Shown: positions 1 through 4,434 of the stretch, piece by piece | Numbering within the stretch: position 1 is the first letter of the stretch | How the letters are laid out: the number at the start of each line of letters is the position of its first letter | Assembly: GCA_946886185.1 (NCBI GenBank) | Contig: CAMPIC010000192.1 | Span: forward strand, 1-6,155 | Source: an uncultured bacterium | GTDB taxonomy: Bacteria > Eisenbacteria > RBG-16-71-46 > CAIMUX01 | Length of the DNA: 6,155 nucleotides | Direction: 5' to 3' | Made by a program: the position numbers and the translations under genes | Notes under the pieces: generated by a model | The model's database searches: none | What the model was told of the DNA's origin: nothing | Seen by the model: only the letters and a program-made list of their open reading frames with translations

Positions 1-795
1 TCGGACGGTGCGGGGCAGGCGCTCTACACGCTGTTCCTCGAAACGCTCGCGGGACGCGCCAACCGGCCGGCCTACATCGATCCGCGGAAAGAATCGATAC
101 GTCAGGTTGGGGCGATCGAAATTCCCCATCAGCACGTTCGGATCCCTCAGGCGCAGCTCGCGAACGATGTCCTGCCGCACTCGCGGAGTGGCTGTCGCCG
201 TGAAGGCCTGGAAGGTGGCTTCAGGAAACTGATCGCGCAGCTCGCCGAGTCTGCGGTAATCGGGACGGAAGTCGTGTCCCCATTGGCTGATGCAATGTGC
301 TTCGTCGATCGCGAAGGACACTGGCTGCTGGCGCGCCAGCCAGCTGGAAAATCCGTTCAGCGCGAGACGCTCCGGAGTCACGAAGAGAAGCTTGACCTCA
401 CCCCGCTCCACGCGGTGACGGATGCGGATCCGCTCCTCATGCGTGAGATCGCCGTGGATGGAGGCAACTGGATATCCGATCAGCTCGAGTCCGGCCACCT
501 GATCGTTCATGAGCGCTTTGAGCGGCGAGACCACGACGCTGAAGCCGCGATGGATCAGCGGAGGGACCTGATAACAAAGCGATTTGCCGCCGCCGGTGGG
601 CAGGATCACGAGGGAGTCGCGCCCGCTGAGCGCCGCGTGGATCGCCTCCTCCTGGTGAGGACGGAGCGTTTCAAATCCCCAATAGCTGCGCAGCACGCGC
701 TCGATCTCGGTGCGCCGAAGGCCGTGAGCGACTACTTCCGGTTCCGCGGCGACGGTTTCGCGGACAGCGTCAGCAGCGGGGCGGTCGGCCTCCAA
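1..795 (-). CDS. recQ: ATP-dependent DNA helicase RecQ, N-terminal part (3' end outside window)
   Basis: This is the first 265 residues of a RecQ-family 3'-5' superfamily 2 DNA helicase, which acts in recombination and replication-fork repair. Seen in the translation: motif 0 with Y38-W-G-F and the Q of RPHQEEA (residues 45-51), Walker A PTGGGKS (66-72), motif Ia SPLKALMNDQV (90-100), TPERL (140-144), the DEAH box with the RecQ aromatic-rich loop DEAHCISQWGHDFRP (164-178), motif III FTATATPR (198-205) and the FDRPN motif (226-230). The frame is open to base 1, so the second RecA lobe, zinc-binding/RQC domain and any HRDC domain lie outside. No ATG or GTG exists in frame upstream of motif 0 after the in-frame stop near 949. 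TTG at 795 is chosen because GGAGGA sits 5 nt before it. This gives about 25 extra residues before the conserved region. A GTG near 694 would give a shorter protein but lacks a comparable ribosome-binding site. The family call is very secure; the start is moderately secure. Confidence 0.95.
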   Translation of the reverse strand, partial: MEADRPAADAVRETVAAEPEVVAHGLRRTEIERVLRSYWGFETLRPHQEEAIHAALSGRDSLVILPTGGGKSLCYQVPPLIHRGFSVVVSPLKALMNDQVAGLELIGYPVASIHGDLTHEERIRIRHRVERGEVKLLFVTPERLALNGFSSWLARQQPVSFAIDEAHCISQWGHDFRPDYRRLGELRDQFPEATFQAFTATATPRVRQDIVRELRLRDPNVLMGNFDRPNLTYRFFPRIDVGRPVGASRERFEEQRVERLPRTVR

Positions 796-799
796 GAAT

Positions 800-805
800 T
801 CCTCC
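800..805 (-). promoter_or_regulatory. Ribosome-binding site of recQ that decides a TTG start
   Basis: On the minus strand GGAGGA is followed, 5 nt after GGAGG, by TTG at 795. The match to the anti-Shine-Dalgarno sequence is strong and the spacing normal. It is the main reason for placing the recQ start at a non-ATG codon. Confidence 0.65.
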
Positions 806-816
806 GTGAACAGCGC

Positions 817-835
817 CGGCAGATTCCCTCTGCCG
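817..835 (-). repeat. Perfect inverted repeat just upstream of the recQ ribosome-binding site
   Basis: Arms CGGCAGA and TCTGCCG (7 bp each) flank a 5-nt GGGAA loop. In RNA this would form a GC-rich hairpin ending 11 nt before GGAGGA. No T-run follows, so it does not look like an intrinsic terminator. It could modulate translation or mRNA stability, or be chance in GC-rich DNA. Confidence 0.4.
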
Positions 836-847
836 CAGCAGATGTCA

Positions 848-864
848 GTCGACGATGCGTCGAC
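848..864. repeat. 17-bp dyad (7-3-7) upstream of recQ
   Basis: GTCGACG-ATG-CGTCGAC is a perfect dyad with 7-bp arms and a 3-nt centre. It contains two GTCGAC hexamers, each self-palindromic, spaced 11 bp apart (about one helical turn). It lies 53 nt upstream of the recQ TTG codon. The form fits a dimeric regulator's operator or an RNA hairpin. It does not resemble the E. coli LexA box (CTG-N10-CAG) or the Gram-positive SOS box. No T-run follows. Confidence 0.4.
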
Positions 865-922
865 GCTCTGATGACCCGCTGCAGGACTCGGGCCACGACT
901 CGTGCGGAAAATAAGCGCCGCG

Positions 923-952
923 AATGTAAGGCTATCGCAGCCTGCCGGTCAA
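923..952 (-). promoter_or_regulatory. Candidate sigma-70-type promoter for recQ
   Basis: On the minus strand TTGACC (947-952, 5 of 6 to consensus) is followed after 18 nt by TACATT (923-928, 4 of 6). Transcription would start near 916, giving a leader of about 120 nt that contains both inverted repeats at 848-864 and 817-835. It lies in the gap after the DUF2207 gene, which fits separate transcription of recQ. Judged by eye only. Confidence 0.35.
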
Positions 953-969
953 CGAGCGCCGCGTTGGCG

Positions 970-2742
970 TCACCAGGATCCGCCGCCTCCGCCACCGCCG
1001 CCTCCTCCGGAGAATCCTCCCCCTCCGCTACCGCTGGAAGAACGAGGAGACGCGGTCCTGCTGCGGCCGACCGACTTCATGGAGGAGCTCAGGCTCTGCT
1101 CGAAACGGCTGGTGCCGAAGTCGCCGTGATAACCCATGCCGCCGTACCAGGCGGGCGGGTGTTCCTTGTAGATGTTCTCGAATCGTTTGGCCCACCGAGT
1201 GGAGATGCCCAGCGCCATGGCGTACGGGAGGAGTTGCTCGAAGAGGTTGCGCCGTTCGGCTCGATCCAGCTTGTCGCTCTCCACACGATCGACGAACTCT
1301 TCGAATCCGAGCGCCCAGTTGCGCATCTCGACTCCCGCGGTGGTTCGCCGGGGCATCGCGCGACTGAAGGCGAAGAAGAGAATGAACGTGATTGCAGCCG
1401 CGATGATCGGCGCCACGGGGGGCGCTCCGGTTCCACGGAACGCGATCCAGCCGATCCCGGCGAAGAAGACGAGCAGTCCGGCGAAGAATCCGAGTGCGCG
1501 ATAGCGGTTGCGCACTTTCTTGGGAGAGCCGGTGAAATACTTGTTCTCGACGAGCCGTTCCTCGATCGCGGTGTGAATTGCGGGAATCTTTCGGTAGAAC
1601 TTTTCCCGGAGATCGGATGCTTCGGCCCGGTCACCTGCAGCGAACAAAGCGCTCAACACTTCGCGCTCGTGGGGGAGGAGCGCTGGGTCGTTCTTGTCCC
1701 GCAAGAGATGGAAGACGACTTCCTCCTTCTTGACCAATCCGAACAAGGACGACTCCTCGGCCACCTCGATGCGCACAAAGCCGCGCACCGCGAGATCGAC
1801 CACTGTGGCGGTGATGTCCCTGAGATCGACGTGTTCATCGATCAAGGTCCCGATCTCTCCCGGGGTCATGTTCGGGGGAGCCTGGTACTGGACCGCGATC
1901 GATCGCTCGAAATCGGGATCTTTCCCGGATGAACGGTACCGGCGAATCAGGAAAAGGAACGCGGCCAGCGGCGCGAGGAGGATCCAGTTGTCGCCGAAGA
2001 AGCGCGCCACGCTCGTGGCGATCCCGGGAAACTCGACATATCCATGCGGCCAGTTGGCGACGATGGTCAAGCCTTCGAGAGGGCGGAGCGCTTGACCGTA
2101 CTCGTACGTGATCTCCCCCGGGTTTGGAATCGCTACGCGCGCGTCCTGCGCCTCACTCCCCGTAGACCCGACGAACGCGAGCCCGAGCAGGGAATCTGCC
2201 GGCAGCTCCGTCGGAAGATGTACCGTGGCGGAGGCATGAAAGATCGGCGCCTCCCACTCATTGCCGGTCGCGTTCCAGTACAACTCGTCGTACTCCGGGA
2301 AGTGGCCGAGCGCGTCTTGCACGCGATACTGGATGTGATAGTGAACCGGCCCCGACACTTCCCGATCCGCATCGCCGATGCGGATGCGCACATAGCGGCC
2401 TTCGTGACTCACCTTCGCGGTATGGGCGCGGCCCTCCGCGTCCGTGACGCTCAGGTCTTTGATGCGAAAGCTGTACTGGAATCCGTGGCGGTCTCGATAC
2501 TGGTTGGGAATCAGCCGATAGATTCCGTGCCTCGGCTCGGTGAACTCGACCTGGATCCGCTCCGACACCAGAAGGTCCGAGTTGCGCTGCACCGACAGGT
2601 CGGTGTCGAAGCTCTGGATGACGTAGCCGCCGCGGTCCGCGCGCGCCGAAGAGGCGAAAAGTCCGGCCACGAGCAGCAGCACCGAAAAAATCAACGCGCG
2701 CCGCACGGAACAACGGGGGAGTGTAATCATCGACCAGCCCAT
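970..2742 (-). CDS. DUF2207 domain-containing membrane protein with glycine-rich C-terminal tail
   Basis: A 590-residue predicted envelope protein of the DUF2207 (YciQ-like) family; biochemical role unknown. Seen: an N-terminal signal peptide (basic residues then a hydrophobic stretch ending in ARA near residue 35), an extracytoplasmic beta-rich DUF2207 domain (about 36-245) with the family-like phrase GIYRLIP, a membrane segment (about 252-267) followed by RRYR, a cytoplasmic part beginning VQYQAPPNMTPGEIGTLID (284-302), two close membrane segments (about 416-436 and 442-459), a further soluble region, and a tail with 15 glycines in its last 20 residues ending GSW. Length is normal for the family. 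It starts 21 nt after the lemA stop, suggesting one transcript; lemA-like and DUF2207 genes are often neighbours. Starts at TTG 2757, ATG 2742 and ATG 2730 are all in frame and none has a clear ribosome-binding site; ATG 2742 is a compromise and all three keep the signal peptide. Confidence 0.9.
   Translation of the reverse strand: MGWSMITLPRCSVRRALIFSVLLLVAGLFASSARADRGGYVIQSFDTDLSVQRNSDLLVSERIQVEFTEPRHGIYRLIPNQYRDRHGFQYSFRIKDLSVTDAEGRAHTAKVSHEGRYVRIRIGDADREVSGPVHYHIQYRVQDALGHFPEYDELYWNATGNEWEAPIFHASATVHLPTELPADSLLGLAFVGSTGSEAQDARVAIPNPGEITYEYGQALRPLEGLTIVANWPHGYVEFPGIATSVARFFGDNWILLAPLAAFLFLIRRYRSSGKDPDFERSIAVQYQAPPNMTPGEIGTLIDEHVDLRDITATVVDLAVRGFVRIEVAEESSLFGLVKKEEVVFHLLRDKNDPALLPHEREVLSALFAAGDRAEASDLREKFYRKIPAIHTAIEERLVENKYFTGSPKKVRNRYRALGFFAGLLVFFAGIGWIAFRGTGAPPVAPIIAAAITFILFFAFSRAMPRRTTAGVEMRNWALGFEEFVDRVESDKLDRAERRNLFEQLLPYAMALGISTRWAKRFENIYKEHPPAWYGGMGYHGDFGTSRFEQSLSSSMKSVGRSRTASPRSSSGSGGGGFSGGGGGGGGGGSW
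973..1032 (-). repeat. Low-complexity tract encoding the Gly-rich tail of the DUF2207 protein
   Basis: These codons give 15 Gly plus Ser, Phe and Trp in 20 residues. The glycine codons vary (GGC, GGA, GGT), so this is not a simple perfect tandem repeat, which argues for selection on the protein tail rather than recent slippage. Similar SG-rich tails ending in SW are common in DUF2207 and TPM-domain (YgcG-like) membrane proteins. Confidence 0.7.
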
Positions 2743-2763
2743 GAGAACGTGCTGCAACCAGCG

Positions 2764-3327
2764 TTAGAATTGCACACGCGGCACGGCTTTCTCGCTGGGA
2801 TCGTCCAGCTCGAAGAACTTCCGCTCCGTGAAGCCCATCGGCCGCGCCAGGAGCAGGTCGGGGAAGGATTGAATGCGCGTGTTGTAGTCGCGCACCACCG
2901 CATTGTAATAGCGGCGGGCCGATTGGATCTCGGTCTCGAGGTTCTCGAGGGACCGTTGGAGATCCTGGAAGTTCGTGTTCGCTTTGAGGTCGGGATACGC
3001 CTCGGCCAGGGCGAAGAGTCCCCGAAGCTGGGCGGTGAGGAAGCCCTCCGCCTGGCTGGACGCGGCAGCGTCTCCGCTCTGCGAAGCGCTGATGGCGCGA
3101 GAGCGAGCCTGGATCACCGCTTCCAGCGTGCTTTTCTCATGCGTTGCGTATCCTTTGACGGTCTCCACGAGGTTTCCGACCAGGTCGTGGCGGCGTTTGA
3201 GCTGCACATCGATGTCCGACCACGCACCTTCTGCCCGGTTCTTCAGCCCCACGAGGCGATTGTAGATTCCGATCGCCAGGCCGGCGAACGCCAGCACGAG
3301 CAAGACCAGCACGATGAGCCCGACCAT
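2764..3327 (-). CDS. lemA: LemA family protein
   Basis: A complete 187-residue LemA-family protein, a membrane-anchored helical-bundle protein of unknown biochemical function. Seen: one N-terminal hydrophobic segment (residues 2-22) with almost no cytoplasmic tail before it, then the hallmark stretch YNRLVGLKNRAEGAWSDID (22-40), QLKRRHDLV (42-50), NLVETVKGYATHE (52-64), a helical region with an Ala/Ser/Gln-rich turn (about 78-92), ARRYYNAVVRDYNTRIQSFP (137-156) and the terminal FFELDDPSEKAVP block (171-183). Family members usually have Pro after HDLV; here it is Gly51. The ATG at 3327 has AGGAGGG 5 nt upstream and puts the hydrophobic segment at the extreme N-terminus, as is usual. It heads the minus-strand block and is followed after 21 nt by the DUF2207 gene, so the two probably act at the same membrane site. 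That functional link is inference. Confidence 0.96.
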   Translation of the reverse strand: MVGLIVLVLLVLAFAGLAIGIYNRLVGLKNRAEGAWSDIDVQLKRRHDLVGNLVETVKGYATHEKSTLEAVIQARSRAISASQSGDAAASSQAEGFLTAQLRGLFALAEAYPDLKANTNFQDLQRSLENLETEIQSARRYYNAVVRDYNTRIQSFPDLLLARPMGFTERKFFELDDPSEKAVPRVQF

Positions 3328-3332
3328 CTCGT

Positions 3333-3339
3333 CCCTCCT
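3333..3339 (-). promoter_or_regulatory. Ribosome-binding site of lemA
   Basis: AGGAGGG on the minus strand, 5 nt before the ATG at 3327, is an almost ideal Shine-Dalgarno sequence and fixes the lemA start. Confidence 0.8.
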
Positions 3340-3356
3340 CTGGTTCGGCCGGCGGC

Positions 3357-3385
3357 ATGATACTCGCGCGGGGGAGTCTTTACCA
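3357..3385 (-). promoter_or_regulatory. Weak candidate promoter for the lemA-DUF2207 operon
   Basis: TATCAT (3357-3362, 5 of 6 to the -10 consensus) lies 17 nt downstream of TGGTAA (3380-3385, only 3 of 6 to the -35 consensus), both on the minus strand. Transcription from it would give a leader of roughly 23 nt carrying the lemA ribosome-binding site. The whole divergent gap is 127 nt, so the promoters of both blocks must be close together. Confidence 0.25.
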
Positions 3386-3442
3386 GCGCCGCTTCAGGGC
3401 CGTCAAAGTCCGGGATGAAGCTGTCAGGCGGATCGTCGAAAG

Positions 3443-3447
3443 AGGAG
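3443..3447 (+). promoter_or_regulatory. Ribosome-binding site of the 64-residue gene
   Basis: AGGAG, 7 nt before the ATG at 3455, is a good Shine-Dalgarno match and is the main evidence that the small reading frame downstream is translated. Confidence 0.6.
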
Positions 3448-3454
3448 TCATCGA

Positions 3455-3649
3455 ATGTCGGAACAGCGTGAGCGTGAGTATCGCGTCGAGGAGGAGCCAG
3501 GCGGGAGCTATCGAGTCGTAAACGGGTCTGATGTCACCGTGATCGTGAGCCGGGATCGGTCCGACGCGGAACAGTATGCCGCGCTCCTGGAGGAGGCGTT
3601 CGGGCGCGGGTATCGACGCGGATATCGGGATGCGAAACGGGCTCGCTAG
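3455..3649 (+). CDS. Hypothetical protein, 64 residues, highly charged
   Basis: I do not recognise this gene. It is a short, soluble, strongly charged protein with no signal peptide, membrane segment or cysteine. The N-terminal half (residues 9-33) alternates charged and hydrophobic residues, with YRV repeated at 9-11 and 19-21 and TVIVS at 28-32, consistent with about three short beta strands. The second half (36-64) is probably helical, from SDAEQYAALLEEAFG into the basic end GYRRGYRDAKRAR. The strand-then-helix layout loosely recalls DUF2188-type small proteins, but the similarity is too weak to assign. Support for its reality is the well-placed AGGAG, an ATG start and its position at the head of the plus-strand block, divergent from lemA. 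The GYRRGYRD end could bind nucleic acid or a partner protein; this is speculation. Confidence 0.65.
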   Translation: MSEQREREYRVEEEPGGSYRVVNGSDVTVIVSRDRSDAEQYAALLEEAFGRGYRRGYRDAKRAR

Positions 3650-3738
3650 CTACCCGTCTAAACGGAGAGTCGAGGTTCCGGTGGGCGGCTGTCTGAATCG
3701 CCCGCAGTTCCAGGCGCTTTGGCCGCACTGCACGCTGA

Positions 3739-3768
3739 TTGCCACGCTTCGAGGGGACCCGGTATCCT
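3739..3768 (+). promoter_or_regulatory. Candidate sigma-70-type promoter for the SRPBCC-peptidase operon
   Basis: TTGCCA (3739-3744, 5 of 6 to the -35 consensus) and TATCCT (3763-3768, 4 of 6 to the -10 consensus) are 18 nt apart. Transcription would start near 3775. The site lies in the 238-nt gap after the small gene and upstream of the likely SRPBCC start. If real, it argues against the longer upstream starts of that gene. Judged by eye only. Confidence 0.35.
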
Positions 3769-3778
3769 GGCCCCTCGA
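3749..3778. repeat. 8-bp inverted repeat spanning the candidate -10 element
   Basis: TCGAGGGG (3749-3756) and CCCCTCGA (3771-3778) are perfect inverted arms around a 14-nt centre holding the TATCCT hexamer. Such a dyad over a -10 region is a typical place for a repressor operator. As RNA it could form a hairpin, but no T-run follows directly (ACTTTT is 13 nt away), so a terminator is unlikely. Confidence 0.4.
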
Positions 3779-3887
3779 GTCCCGGTGGGGCACTTTTCTG
3801 CACGTCGGCCCAAACCGAACGGATCGAACGGAGATCGATGCAAAGAATGAAGACCCGGACGCGCAGGCCAGCCCCAAGACCGACTTC

Positions 3888-4418
3888 GTGCCGGTAGAGC
3901 TCACCCGCCGAGCGGCGATCCTTCTGCATGCCGATCTCGACGCGGTCTTTCCCCTCTTCGGACCGGTCCGGGAATCGGATTGGGCAGACGGATGGAGCCC
4001 GGTAATGCTTTCGCGCGACGTGGAGCCGATGCGGGAAGGCTGCGTCTTCCAGACCGAGCACGAAGGAGGTCGCGCGACGTGGGTTCTCGCTCAGTATCAG
4101 CGCGATCCGCGAGTTCCCCAGGAAGGTGTGCCCGACGGCGGCCAGTCCCCGGAAACGGCGCGAGTCCAATACGTCGTGGTGTCTCCCGAGTCGCACGTCG
4201 CGCGCATTCAGATCGATTTGCGGTCGGATCCCACCGCGACGCGGGCTGAGATCGTCTACGAGTTCACCGGCCTGACCGAGCGCGGCAACCTCTACGTCTC
4301 GCGGCACACGCCGGAGTATTTCACCGCCTGGATTGATGAGTGGAAAGTCGCGATCGAGCACTACTTGAAGACCGGGGAAACGCTCCGGTCCGGAAAAGCG
4401 GACGAGACGCATCATTGA
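3888..4418 (+). CDS. SRPBCC (START-like) superfamily protein
   Basis: A 176-residue single-domain protein of the SRPBCC/START-like helix-grip fold, a superfamily of hydrophobic-pocket proteins including polyketide cyclases, lipid-transfer and ligand-binding proteins. The ligand cannot be told from sequence. Seen: a first strand ELTRRAAILLHAD (4-16), the typical opening helix AVFPLFGP (19-26), ESDWADGWSP (29-38), alternating strands including GCVFQTE, TWVLAQY and ARIQIDL, then EIVYEFTGLTERGN and a long C-terminal helix YFTAWIDEWKVAIEHYLKTG that closes the pocket. The start is uncertain. GTG at 3888 is chosen because the domain begins immediately after it, but it has no clear ribosome-binding site. 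The frame stays open upstream with possible starts at 3576, 3630 and GTG 3681 (GAGG 5 nt before it), which would add a non-conserved N-terminus. It ends 16 nt before the peptidase gene, suggesting an operon. Family call good, start weak. Confidence 0.8.
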   Translation: MPVELTRRAAILLHADLDAVFPLFGPVRESDWADGWSPVMLSRDVEPMREGCVFQTEHEGGRATWVLAQYQRDPRVPQEGVPDGGQSPETARVQYVVVSPESHVARIQIDLRSDPTATRAEIVYEFTGLTERGNLYVSRHTPEYFTAWIDEWKVAIEHYLKTGETLRSGKADETHH

Positions 4419-4424
4419 AAAGAA

Positions 4425-4430
4425 AAGGAA
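4425..4430 (+). promoter_or_regulatory. Ribosome-binding site of the M16 peptidase
   Basis: AAGGAA lies in the 16-nt gap after the SRPBCC stop codon, a few nt before the ATG at 4435. It supports that start over the in-frame internal ATG at 4495, which would lose most of the export signal. Confidence 0.55.
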
Positions 4431-4434
4431 CTCC

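Noticed and set aside
817..864. Intrinsic terminator for the lemA-DUF2207 operon
   Set aside because: Two hairpins can form but neither is followed by a T-run on the minus strand.
274..1932. Long plus-strand open frame of 552 codons
   Set aside because: It runs antisense to recQ and the DUF2207 gene, both with clear family motifs on the minus strand. The translation is low in recognisable structure and typical of GC-rich antisense frames.
2044..3360. Plus-strand open frame of 438 codons
   Set aside because: Antisense to lemA and the 5' half of the DUF2207 gene; His/Arg/Glu-rich translation without domains.
3576..3887. N-terminal extension of the SRPBCC protein
   Set aside because: The frame is open, but so are others here; the residues look non-domain-like and the stretch contains a candidate promoter. 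Not firmly excluded: GTG 3681 has GAGG before it.
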